From NCBI GenBank assembly GCA_002917075.1, contig NTMA01000033.1, forward strand, positions 1 through 64,000: DNA of 64,000 bases, given 5' to 3'. Below the pieces are notes generated by a model, which was not told the origin of the DNA, ran no database searches, and was given only the letters and a program-made list of their open reading frames with translations. This DNA comes from Hawksworthiomyces lignivorus (lineage: Eukaryota > Ascomycota > Sordariomycetes > Ophiostomatales > Ophiostomataceae). This document shows positions 26,350 to 37,778 of the stretch, piece after piece (positions within the stretch are counted from its first letter, which is position 1; each line of letters opens with the position of its first letter). A program made the position numbers and the translations under genes.

Positions 26350-26409
26350 CTTCACATGGCTTCACATGGCTCCAAATGGCTACAAATCGCTCCAGATGGC
26401 ATTCATGGC
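26350..26409. repeat. Degenerate 10-bp tandem repeat, about six copies
   Basis: Six consecutive decamers of the type cttcacatgg, ctccaaatgg, ctacaaatcg, ctccagatgg, cattcatggc. The first two copies are identical and the later ones drift. No reading frame around it looks coding. Confidence 0.75.
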
Positions 26410-29400
26410 GATCATGCTTGCGTATTACGTCTGACTTTCATTGTCATTCCAAGTTCACTATACTGTGTCTTGAATAGGCATGTCCAGCCAAGAACAGCTC
26501 ACTGCAATCCGTTCAAGTTTTCGCCTCTTCCTTTATTTTTATTTTTTTTATGTTTCACTACCCCCACAATCATGGAATCGTCTCTGGGAAATGCGATGCA
26601 CACTCCTATGGGACGTTTAGGGATTTCCATATTGCCTTTTGCCGCCCCTGCTTTCGGTGGGGGTACGGGTGAATGAGATATGATGTGTCTCTCTGTCTCC
26701 TGTTGGCTACACTGAACACAAAGTATGTATTTTGGCCGATATTTGGTCGCTGCTCCCCAGAGCCAGCACCACATTTTCAAAATATTCGTACGGGTGTACG
26801 GTAGTCAGCGCCGTCAGAAGATATCGTACAATTCCTTCGGCGGCATCCCCCTGCCTGGCAAAACGAGCATATGTCTTGGCTTCTGTTCATCGCTATCAAA
26901 AAAAGAGACACGGTGGAGCGCTCCGAGAGGCTGAGATGATCGCTCCATGCCCACCTGCTACGTATCCTTCGCCAAGCGGCCGAAGGGAGATTTTGTGGAA
27001 AAGATACGCAAGGCAAACCCGCCCGCAGTGCAGCCCAGCTGGCTGAGCAGATACAAGTACATACAAATTTCTCGCAGGCCGATCTAGACGTTAATCAATC
27101 GTGGTGGTTGCCAGCCCCGTCATCGCTGCCGATCTTTTCTTGTGTGGTCCCGGTTGAAAGAGAACGGCCACAGCAAAAGACCCCAAATATATCAAAAAAT
27201 AAATAAATAAATGACTCTTCCTAGACGATGGCATACTGTGCGTGTCTCCACGCACGCCAAGAAATCTGGGGGATTAACTTGGAGACATTGTTGAGGAAAT
27301 GAAAATTCGAAGAAAAGCCGAAAAGAAGGAAAACTTGGAATGAAGTAGAGAAGACCGCTGGTGGTGGAAGACTGCAAAAAGAGCAGAGGATGAGAGACAA
27401 CAGAAGGGCAACTGAGAGAGGCAGAGAGTGATGACTATGACGAGATATGCCCAAACAGACCCAGCAGAAAGAGACAAAAAGATTGATGAGCAGTGTGCCT
27501 GCCGAGACTTTTTTGTTGGCTTGATTCTCGTTTCCTGGGTCGATTTTCATCACTCTTTGCTCGTTGGTGTTCTTGGCATCTCTCTGTGCTAGTAATGAAA
27601 AGATGGCCTGAGGACCTTCAATGGCGTCGCTCGCGTGTGGGTATTGCTTCGTATGTAATTTGCGTTTGTCCGTCCGGTGATTTTTCTATCGCTCGTCGCC
27701 GTCGACGCGTCCAGAAGGGGACTCCCCTACCGCCGGTCACGATAGCTGCCCCACTTCAGAGCATTCCATTACGCTTCCTAATAAATTTCGAGGACACCGG
27801 CTCACGGGCTTCTCCTGAATACAAATAAGGCAGCGAACAAGAAAGGGTCTTAGCCAGCTCAATGCAGGTACGTAAGATAAGCAACTCAAATACCCTGTCA
27901 GCAAACAAGAAACTAGCCTTGCGAACAGCCAGACTCTACGTGCTCTTCGTCTCTCTTGTCGACAAAGGGAGATTTGTCAAAGCGAGTCGACCCATCTCGT
28001 GGCTCCGGCCGAAACTGGCAAGCCGTGACGATAACTACCCGTTTTCGCTGCTTTTCTTTTGCGGCTTTTTTGTTACTGGTGTGCGTCTCTGATTTGGGAC
28101 TCTCTGTTGCCCCTTCATCTCTTCATCTTGTGCTCGTCTCCGTGCTCGACATCGTCAGATGTTTACCATGAGCAACTCGTGCCGAACCTGTCGTCAACAA
28201 ACACGTCGTTCCTCGGCTGTCGCTCTTGACCTCCTCTGATTTCGGCAGTCTCTTATTAGCACCACGATGTATTTGCCTCGCTGTCTCAATGCGCTGCACC
28301 AGTCCCAAAGCATCCATTTCTTCCGAACCCCAAATTCTTAGAGGACAGAGAGGGGATCCTCCTCGTCCTTTACCCCTTTCTCCCGCCCCTCTTCGTGGTC
28401 CATTGGTAGAGAAAACCCAATCCCAACGGCCATGACAGGCTGCGGATTGTAGTGTGCAGCCCTCTGTTCTGTTTACAAAAGGATGCGACGAGCCAATTCA
28501 TCTCCAAAGTTTGCGTTTCATGCATATCCTGCATTTACCAGAAGAGTATCGACTTGCAGGCTGGGCTGCTGGTCCTGCTGGTTCTGCCTGACGTCTTTTT
28601 CTGATGCAACCTCAGACGATTGGCCGATAGCGCACTCATGCATTGAGAGGAGAGAACGCCAGACGAAAGACAGTACGTAGCATGGAGGACAAACCCACCA
28701 GACGTGCTACACAATATGCAAGCAAGCGATCTCTGCCGCGCCGACGACCGACGCCCGAAATAGGAAACCAAAAGGGACAGCGCAGAAGAAAGACATGGGT
28801 GTGGTTATTTTCGTTGCTTTTTGCCATAATATAATACAGAGTACACACATTACATGTCCTTCTGCATGCTACGTCCATCTTACATGTACATACATACATA
28901 CCTAACCCCAGTTCTCTGTATGCCCTGCTCGATGGTAATGGCAGCCCGCTTTTCTCTCCATTTTTACCATGCTCATTCCCCCAAATGCAGTCTGCGTGCG
29001 CGTGACCACATCCTCTTGAGAGAAGCACACATCTGCGTCTCTGATCTCTAGCTTACAGACCTCATTACATCGGCTGCTGGAATTTGGAGTTCACGTTCGG
29101 GGTTCTCGCGTTCTGGTAGGAAGAAAGCTCTTCTGCCAGGTTAAAACCAATTCGCCAATTCGGCAGCTTGGTTGCGGCTATTGGCAGCTGCTTCACTCTG
29201 GGAAAAGTCATCACGCCCTACAACAGGCGCAGATGCAGTAATCAATATTCCAGCCTGGCCTTCAGGGTCTGGCCCAAGGTTTTTCTTTCCCTTTTCAATT
29301 TTTTTCAATTTTTTTTTCAATTCTTTTCTTCTATCAGATTTCACATACTGTGTACATCAGAGGTACACATCCAGAATTGATGGAGAGTTGAGTACCACCG

Positions 29401-32400
29401 ATCGGATTTGGGGGCGATTTTCGGTGAGGACACGAGAGGTTTGATGATATGCCACAAAGAAAGAAAAAAGGAAACAAAACAAGTCAGGTACATTTTGCAT
29501 GAAGAAAAAGCCAATCGTCTGTCTCCGGCGTCTTCCTGCAAAGAAAAATTTTCTTCCCATGCATTTTTCCTGTTTTCCAGAAACGGGGGGGTACAGCGTG
29601 GGAGGCATACGTGATATACACACATAGGAACTATCTAACTTTTTTTTTGCTGATCGAATGCATGAGGCTGCAGCAATGAAGACGCACCCTCACACGACAC
29701 CCACGTCTTGCTGCGAAGAACCCTTTTCGACGTGCGTGATGTTTCATTTACTCCGCTTTACTAAATCTTTCTTTCTTTTCCTTTTTGCGGATCGCTGTTC
29801 CATCCTTGAAGCCCTTTTCTGCCGTGAGCGGGATGGGCAGCCAGAACCGGTAGAGAAAAGTGGCGGTGAGTGGCGGCACAGAGACTCCATCAGGGAATAA
29901 AGTCAAGCTGTAAAGCGAAACATGCAAAAGTACTTCACAGTGGGAAACGCATGAGAAAGCAGATTGTGGTTTCATGTCGCACCCAAAGCAAGAAACGGCC
30001 GACTACGAGGCTGTTGATATAACTGCTTCAAGCGAGCTGAGCCCTCACTCGCTCCTTCTCAGGTGCCAGCTGCTTCTTCACTGTTTCTGTTCGCTATTTT
30101 TTGTAGATTGGGTAAACGCTCTTCGAGTTAACTCGTCGATTCCGCACAAGAGAGTTATGTTTATTGTTCTCTCATGCTCCATCTTATGACACGAGCACGA
30201 GTTCCCCTCTCCGTGTGGCAGCGAGACGATCAACACAGCTGAGTGAGGGCACCAATTGGAGCAATTGTGCAAGCCGGCAGGCCTGACAATTGGCGAATAG
30301 AGGGCAGCAAAGAAGAGTGAAAATACCGCATTCATGTCGGCAGAGCAGAAGACTGATCTTCGAAAGCCAATATATCCTCGAGTCGATTCTCTCGGACCAG
30401 CCCTATATTGTCATCCAAATGATCCTCTCTATTCTCCTAGTTGTGCTGGTTTTCTCTTGGCTGAATTTTGGGAATGGATGCTCTTCTCCGTCTTCTGGCT
30501 CGATGCCTTCTCGTCCCGTGGATTATGTGCTAATACGTTTCCTGCAGCACGGGAAACTATACTACTGTGAGCTCAGCCTTGTTGAAGGCCTTTCCGAACT
30601 CGGTCGATTTATAAGCCTGCCTGACAAAATTTACGTTGGGTCTCCTCTAATATTCCAGCCCAAAGTATGGCAATCTTCCTCTCTTACGTTTCTCATCGTG
30701 CGTCTTTATTTTTTATTTTTCTTTTAGATAAAAAAGAGTCTTCGACTCCCCGGGCCTCGCTCGATATTTAGGCGATGGTTCTCCATGTTGCCCCTGGCGT
30801 TTGGCCAGGATTGTTGCAGAAGGCGATATGGGAGCTGGACGCAGTTGCGAGAGTCGCTGCAAACGAAGTCGAACGGCGCCTTAGGATGTTAGACGAGCCG
30901 TGCTTGAATCCCGGTCCGGGCTAGCCTCGTTCCCCTTGCACACGTCAGAACAAGCTGCTGTGGCGAGAGGAGACAGTCATCTCAATCTCGCATGGCCTCC
31001 CCCTCCCCCCTGTTTTCTACATTTCTCAGGACAAAGGGCTAGGTCATTGCTTGCCAACCGCCATGGGATGGAAGTGCATTTTTCAGCACGATGCGATCCT
31101 GCAGTACAGGGTGTCATCTTATTTTCCTGACCAGGGGAGCCCATTTTGCCGGAGAAGAAAAAAAGAAGCTGGGAGAGTGTGCAACAACGCGCTAAGCAGA
31201 ACTAGAAAAAAGTGCAAATACAAAGGAGATTGAAAAGAGGGGGAAACGGTCTCGACTGATCAGAGGAACGGACAAGCGGGATATGGATGTCAAGGAATCG
31301 AAAGCAGAAAGACGAGTTACTGCAGCTGCAGAGGGAGGGGAGAGACAGAGACGTTGTCTCTTAGTCCCCTTCCCCGCCGTCTGTTTCTCGTATACTCGCT
31401 GGCGTCTTTCCTTGATAGCAGAGCCTCATTTTTTTTATATCCGGATCACGCGGTCGGATTGATAAACGGCCTTGGCCTTTTCATACTTGCTTTTCTCTCG
31501 AATTTTCGCGAAAATTACGTCAAAGAAGCTCCTGAGGGGAAATTATGTACATGCATACTCTGGTTTACTGCTGAATAGAAGCGTCGTCATTTCAATTCCA
31601 ATCGCCACTCATACGACTCATGGTCCATGGCAGCCTTCTCTCGTTCTTATCCTCCCCTGGCTTACTTCATGTTTATAACTCCTAGTCAGGTGTCTAGTTG
31701 CCGCGCCTCTTGATGCCTTTCCCGGCGCCAAATCGGAGATGTTTTGGACGTTTTCCTCTGAGTCTCTCGTCTGCCTTCCATGCTCCCTTCCATCCAGTCT
31801 CTTTTTGCTTCTCTTTTTGTCTTCTTCTTCCTTTTTATTTCTCTCTTCAACCTTGTTTGATCTTTGTTCTCTTTCTTTCTTTCTTTTTTTTTTTTTAGCT
31901 CGTTCTCGTCGGAGTCAGGCACGTCCTCGTTCTCGCCCAACCTGCACGGCCACTTATGCCAACAACATCTCCCGCCTCTTGACGGGGTCCTGATATACTC
32001 ACCCAACGCCGCCGCTCTACGTAGCGCTTCCATGGTTGCCTCTACCCCTCTCCTGGGAATGACATGGGAGGCGTCTATTCCTGGTTTGCACACCGATGAC
32101 CCTTAATTTCTTTTGCCTGGGGTCATCAGGATTTCCAGAGGCAGCCAAAGAGCAGATCGGAGGCTGGCCTAGGCGATTTTTTATTCCGTCTGCACGTAGG
32201 CCGTCCCTTACTTCTGTTTTTCTCCTAGCCACATGCATGTGAAACCCTCATTTACCGACTATATGGGGGGATCTGACCTTGCCGCGTTCTATCTACCTTC
32301 TGTTGCTTTGTTTTATCTACGCCTCTCCGAATGTGCAGCTTCCCCTGTTATCTATCCGCCCACACCATACTTTCCCAAAACTGCATCATATCGGTCCTAG

Positions 32401-34046
32401 TACAGCAGAAGCGTGAAAGCAGCCGCAGCTGCTACTGGTGTCTACAGCCCGCTCAGAATGAGAGCTACGATAATGAGGCTGCCCGTAACAGTCACCTGCG
32501 TGCCAGGTCACCGTTCTTCGGCTAGGAGGACATCTCTTGCATGCCGTCTCGGAGCACGCCGTCATCCTCTCTGCGGGATCTTGCACAAATCGAAACTACA
32601 CTAAGGATAGAGAGGCTATTTTAGTCATACTAATACAGCCTATGCCGTGGTCGCCCTGTCTCCAGACAAGGACACATTTCTTCTTGCTTGTCCCCTTGCC
32701 TATCTGCCTCCCTCGTGAACAGCTCTTTCACACAGCTAACACCGGTGCCGCTTTTGGAGGGTAAGGAATACAGCCTCTATTAGCGCTGGGGGGAAGAACC
32801 GATGAGGAAACCCGCCAACAACAGGGCGAGCATGTTCGACGACGTTTCCCTTGCCGCCTACAGTCGATCAGCAAGCACATCCACCAAGTCCTAGTCCATC
32901 AGCAACTATACGAAACACATGAAGTGCAAAAGGGTCTCCGGACCACTTGCGGCCCTGTCCCCAAATGGCGGTGGAGATTTAAATGTCTGTTTTATTCGAT
33001 GTCTACGACGATGATGATGCCTCTCGTCTGACTCTTTGCTTTTTCCAGCCTCTTTGCATAGCCCCCGTTCTGTCATTCCAGGTGCTTTCGCACGATCATG
33101 TGTGCTAACGGTGCTGTAAGGGGATCCGCTTTTTGATCTTTGCCTCTTGTGCTTGATCCAACTGCCTCCTCTCGCGCCTGCATCTTTGCCTACCCCCTTT
33201 TATTTCCCGTTTCCAGAGCCTTGCGTCGCCTCCAGTCTGCTATCAGATCACATACCCACGCAGAGGCTGAGGGCCGTGCTTCGTCTTGAAAGTGTCAAGA
33301 CTGGTCGAAGTGAAGTTTCTCGGAAATTACAAGAGTCTGGTCGTCGCGGTAGTGCTGACGGCATGAAACTCTCCTTGTCTTCACCTCGACCGCTCCAGCT
33401 CCAGCTACACATATCTTGCTTCGTCGGACACCTCTCTGCTCTCCACTTTGAGCCGCTTACTGCGGCATCTTCATTCAAGATTGGCTGTTATGAGTGATAC
33501 AGACGTCGTCTTGGAGAGATGAGGCGGACACGAGGGAGAATAGGCGTCCAGAATCATGACCAGAAAAAGCACACATGCGAAATGGTCTTGTTGCACAGCT
33601 AGGGTGTCCAAGTTGTGAGATGACCACCAAGTCGGTGGACCCGACAATGGCGAGGCGAATGAAGCTGTATGGCTGGTCGTGATGACAGCCGCAAGAGAAA
33701 AGCAGAGCCGCGTTTTCAAGTGCCCTCTGTGGATATCTGTTTACATCCACGTCCAGGAAGTTTCCCTGGCCTTCTGCTTGCCCTTCGGCTCCCCGAAACG
33801 TAAATAAATACCGTGGTCTGCTCCGTTGATGGGAAGAGAGAGAGAGGTCAAGAAGCAACCATCAACGCACACATCCCTCGACCAGAACAATCCCCTCTCT
33901 CCCTGAAAACAATATCTTGAGCTATTCTTTACTCCATTACCTACCGAACGCGCAAAGCTAGTTATTTTGCGTGCTCCTTGTTATTTTCAAAGAAAATCTG
34001 AGCCACAAACACGGGCCTTTTCCAAATCCAACTTTCTCCAAACATC

Positions 34047-34244
34047 ATGGCGGACACTGAAGAACGTGTCCCGGGTTCTCCGGACAGCGGCAACAGCTTT
34101 GTCGCTCAGTCGCCAAATCCAGATAGCCCCATGTACTACTGCTGCAACTGCAAAGCCCACGATAACAAGGAGACTAAGGTCAGGGAGGGCGGAGGCTGCA
34201 GCGAGTGCGGCCACAGGCAGGATGACTGCTGCACGAAGGTCTAA
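34047..34244 (+). CDS. Small cysteine-rich protein, possible zinc ribbon
   Basis: Complete intronless frame of 65 residues with ATG in a good context (aacatcATGG). No function is known to me. The first 27 residues are acidic and Ser/Pro/Asn-rich; the rest carries CCNC (about residues 32-35), CSECGH (about 51-56) and a terminal DDCCTK. The pairing CxxC ... CxxCGH resembles a small zinc-binding ribbon, and comparable short CC.C/C..CGH proteins occur in ascomycetes (recalled, not searched). The cysteines are spaced regularly and sit at the conserved-looking C-terminal half, which argues against a chance frame. It is flanked upstream by the 12.6 kb gene-poor interval and downstream by A-rich sequence near 34580 and 34640. 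Could be a regulator or metal-binding protein; nothing in the context decides this. Confidence 0.6.
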   Translation: MADTEERVPGSPDSGNSFVAQSPNPDSPMYYCCNCKAHDNKETKVREGGGCSECGHRQDDCCTKV

Positions 34245-34968
34245 CATATGGATTCTTGTTGGCGAACACCACAAAGACATGTGCATCGCGCACATGCATA
34301 ATACACGAAGTGGTGGCAGGAAACCAATAATTTGGAAAAGACAGAAAAGTGCTATGGGAGCCAACCTCAGGGCTTGCATGTAAAGGTGGCGGGACTTTGA
34401 ATTTCAAGACGCACGCCTCAGTGGCATCGAGCCGGCGGTTTTCTTTTCTTTTCTTTTGCTCCTACATCTTCCTTAGTTATTTCCTTTGTTTGCGTTTCCC
34501 CTATATCCTTTGTTTCTGTTTTGTGCTCTGCGTTTATTAATCGATGATGTTTGTTTATTTGAGTTTTAGATAGTTAATTAAAAACAAAAAAAAAAAAAAG
34601 GGAATGGGAGAGATGCTGGCCATCTCTTCCGTTTCTATTTAAAAAAAAAAAAAAGAAAAAGACTCATGGTCCCTTTTTCCTATCAAGCGTAGATGAAACT
34701 GATTCGCCATCTACCCCCCTCCCGCCTACTACTGATATTAAGAAAGAAAGTCTTCCATCCTCAGCGGCCATATTCTTTATCCAATCTATTTGTTCATTAT
34801 CCAAGGGTTTGTCGTGAAGTAATGTAACAGAGTCTATGTGCTCAAAGTTTGCGCCGTCTTTCAAGCCGACCGGTTTCAACTCCATGTCCGTGTACATTGC
34901 CCATAACTAAATCAAAAGAAAAAGCAGCCCGGCATCTCTTTCGTAAGCACGGTGAAAACTGGTCCGCG
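34245..34968. other. Spacer between the small cysteine-rich gene and ISN1
   Basis: 0.7 kb with poly-A runs at about 34586-34600 and 34639-34660. The minus strand holds a 77-codon frame at 34664-34897, discussed under findings; it lies in the presumed 3' region of ISN1. Confidence 0.45.
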
Positions 34969-36753
34969 TCAGTTCGCCTGGGCAGCCTGGCTCTTCTGGT
35001 CCAGCAGGGCGAGCAGCTCGTCCAGGAGCGCCTCCGTCTCCAGCGGGTTGGCGACCCAGGCGGTGGTGGCGGCGCGGCGGGCGCGGAAGTCGTTGGCGCC
35101 GGCGCTCAGGAACTGGTCGCCGACGTGCAGTGTGGTGGCGGGCTGCGCGACCTGCGCGGCGGCGGCAGCGTCGGCGGCGCGGGGGGTGGTGGTGTCGGTG
35201 GTCGCGGCGTCGGCGGCAATGGTGGCGGTCTTGCCCAGGAAGAGCAGGGCGTGCTGACAGATGAGGACGCCCCAGCTCTTGTCGCCGACGTCGACGAAGA
35301 CGTCGCGGCCGCCGTTGAAGGCGCAGAAGGGCACGCGGCCGGCGCGGCCGGCGGCGCTGACCTCGAGGCGCTTCTGGACGGTCAGCACGACCTCCTCGAG
35401 GCTCTCGCGGGCCATCTGCACGACGTCGCCGTCGGTCTTGTCGCCGCCGCCGCTGGGACTTGGACGCCGCCGCGGCAGCGGCACCATGCCGACGGCGCGG
35501 GCCTTGCGCAGCACGGCGGCGGGCAGCTGCATGCGGTGGACGCAGGCACGCAGGGTGGTCTCAGCGAGGTCGAGCAGCTCGGCCACGTCAGCGGCCGGCC
35601 ACTGCTTCATGGCGTCGGGCATCCACACGGCCGGGTCGACGGGCGCCAGCAGCGCCGACCCCGCGTCCTCGTCAAACGCGAACACGAAGCTGGCCTCGCC
35701 GCCCACCACCAGCAGGCTGTGCTTCTGCGCCCGCGTCAGCGTCGTCGCCCCGTGCATCGCCTCCAGCAGCCCGTGCAGCCGCTCGTAGTACTTGTCGGCC
35801 GTGTCGTAGCCGGCGGCCGTCACGATGCCCACCTTGATGTCGCGCCGCAGGAGCTCTGGTTAGGCGCGGCCAAGAAAAAGAATTAGCCACGGTCCTCCCA
35901 CGGGCGGATCCTCTTCTTTTTTTATATGTAAGTCTCTTACCTAGTATGCGCGGAATGATCGGGCTGTCTGGCTCGAGGTTCCTTCCGTCCTCGTACAGCG
36001 TCAGGTCACCATCGAACGTGACAAGCTGCAGGCCTCTGCTGCCGCAGCCGCTCGCCGCCGCCGCCGCTGGGCAGCCGCCGTCCATTGACGCCGGTCCCTG
36101 GCTGGGCCGGCGCCCCGCCTGCGTCGTCAGCGCCATCATCTGGGCCGTGTTGAGCGTCAGGCGCACGTCGTTGAACGAGGGCGCCACCAGGCGGCGCGAC
36201 GAGATGTGGCGGCGGGCATCCTGGTAGACGAAGGCGGCCTCGAGCGGCAGCCGGGTGAAAAAGGGCCCCACGGTGGGCACGAGCAGCTGCAGGCGCGAGG
36301 GCCGCGGGTCGGCCAGCGACTGCCGGTGGCAGTGCTCGTCCACCATGGCCTCGATACCGCGCATGACCTCGGCGTATCGGCGCCGGACCTCGGCCGTGTT
36401 GGCGGCGAATACGGCATCAACATCCTCAAAGTCGCCGGCGGGCTGGGAGAAGAGTACAAAGGGGCCGACCATAAGACCCTTTACCCACTCTGAGCGCGGC
36501 GGGAGCAGGCAAGCAAAAAGCGTCAGCAGAAGGATGTTGCCAATGGCGTGCCGGGCAAGGACACAATGGACGGAGAGAGAAGAGGGGCAACATACCAATA
36601 AATTGGTCCCGGCGATGGGATTTGAGGGCATCTTCGAATTAGAACAAGACAGTAACGGTCAGCACTGAGCAAGTCTCCTGAAATTGGCACCATTGAGCCT
36701 CCCCCCAGTCTACATCTCTTTTCCTTACATTCTACACGGTACTTGCTCGTCAT
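34969..36753 (-). CDS. ISN1: IMP-specific 5'-nucleotidase ISN1
   Basis: Exons (coding order) 36753-36729 (25 bp), 36631-36596 (36 bp), 36489-35941 and 35855-34969; introns of 97, 106 and 85 bp; 498 residues. The two tiny exons rebuild the family's N-terminus MTSKYRVEYALKSHRRDQFI, continuing EWVKGLMVGPFVL, which validates the splicing. ISN1 hydrolyses IMP to inosine in purine salvage and nucleotide balance; it has a HAD-like fold. Seen: VTFDGDLTLYEDG near residues 177-190 (the acidic nucleophile motif of the family), IIPRIL, then after the last intron VGIVTAAGYDTADKYYERL and SLLVVGGEASFVFAF, and DVGDKSWGVLICQ near the C-terminus, all known family blocks. A short Pro/Arg/Gly linker (PLPRRRPSPSGGGDKTDG) and an Ala/Thr-rich linker near the end are local expansions in very GC-rich sequence. 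Confidence 0.95.
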
Positions 36754-37778
36754 TATGATGCAATTGATAAGAAAGGAGGGTCGAAGAAGAGCTCAGAAAA
36801 CCGAGCAAGGAAGAGAATCTAAAAGGGAAAAAAAAGAAAAAGAAAAAGAAGCTAAATCAAGGACCTAAAGAAAGATGAATTGGCTATTACTTGGGTCTTT
36901 ATCATATCATGGGGTCGAACTGGCCCGGAAAGCTCGCCAACTTTCGGTGTGGGATGGGCAAGGATAGGCAGGGAAAGCTGGCGGCCGTCCGCCAACGTCA
37001 TTTATTTACTGGCAGCTCCTTTAGGACTAGCAGCTGATAACGGCATGCAGCAGGGGGGCGGAGGCTTGCAGGAACGGTGGTGTACTGTTCTGTGTAGTTC
37101 GCTGTTAGCAGGTAATTACTACGTATATATACTCCCTATATACTCCCTACAGGTACTTGAGAGATCGCATTTTCATCGAGTTAGGCCGCTGCAACCCGCC
37201 CACTAGCGGAGGGGGTGTCTTGGGGTCTGGCTAGGCCAGTCGCTGGGAACTCAGGCCCTCCCCAATAAGCTTTGTGGAGAACCCCTGCAGGCACCACACG
37301 AGCAGTAGCCACAGGCGAACTGAAAACAAGCCTCGTGATTGAATTATTGCTCCATCGACCCAGTTTCCATTACGCAGCGGCTTCTTATCAACCACATTTG
37401 GGAAGTGGTCACGCTCTCGTCTGGCTGTGGCTCCTGTTCTCCTTTGCTTCACGGTTCCCCTCTTTGTCTTTCCAATCTACATGATACTGCATGTAAGACG
37501 AGGTTCGTGTCTCCCTGTTGGTCAGCGGAGGTTTCCGATGCAGCGATCTAGAAGGTAACCTTTCCAGATGCATTTGATTCTCACTGTAAGAGTAAAAGGC
37601 GGTATATAAATGCACACATCGTACAATTGACCATGATAGATCGTGACGAGTTTCCCTTCCTTTTTCCGCCTTATCCGGGGCTCTGAAGCTGCCGTTGTCT
37701 GAAATCAAGTATATGCGCCTATTATTGCAACATGACAACTATTCCTATCTCTGTAGTCCTCATCATTAGTCGGAGGCC
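36754..37778. other. ISN1 upstream region
   Basis: 1 kb between the ISN1 start and the stop of the UBX gene. A purine-rich patch on the + strand (36780-36860) gives the coding strand of ISN1 its CT-rich leader. ATATACTCCCTATATACTCC at 37132-37151 is a short direct repeat. No gene seen. Confidence 0.5.

Larger units (their letters stand above)
21390..34046. other. 12.6 kb gene-poor interval
   Basis: No protein family, tRNA or rRNA recognised on either strand. From 21390 to about 23050 the minus strand is CT-rich, which fits promoter/leader sequence of the HAL-family kinase. Beyond that, base composition is mixed with many short frames but none with a recognisable domain. Distinct structures inside it are listed separately: a long stop-free minus frame (23091-24128), a perfect inverted repeat (25128-25192) and a decamer repeat (26350-26409). 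Short copies of TACTCCGTAC/its complement occur near 25018 and 25218. Confidence 0.55.

Noticed and set aside
30880..30925. GCTTGAATCCCGGTCC-like sequence as a tRNA B box
   Set aside because: No matching A box, acceptor stem or cloverleaf could be drawn around it.
34849..35886. Forward frame of 345 codons rich in Gly/Val
   Set aside because: Antisense shadow of the GC-rich ISN1 last exon.
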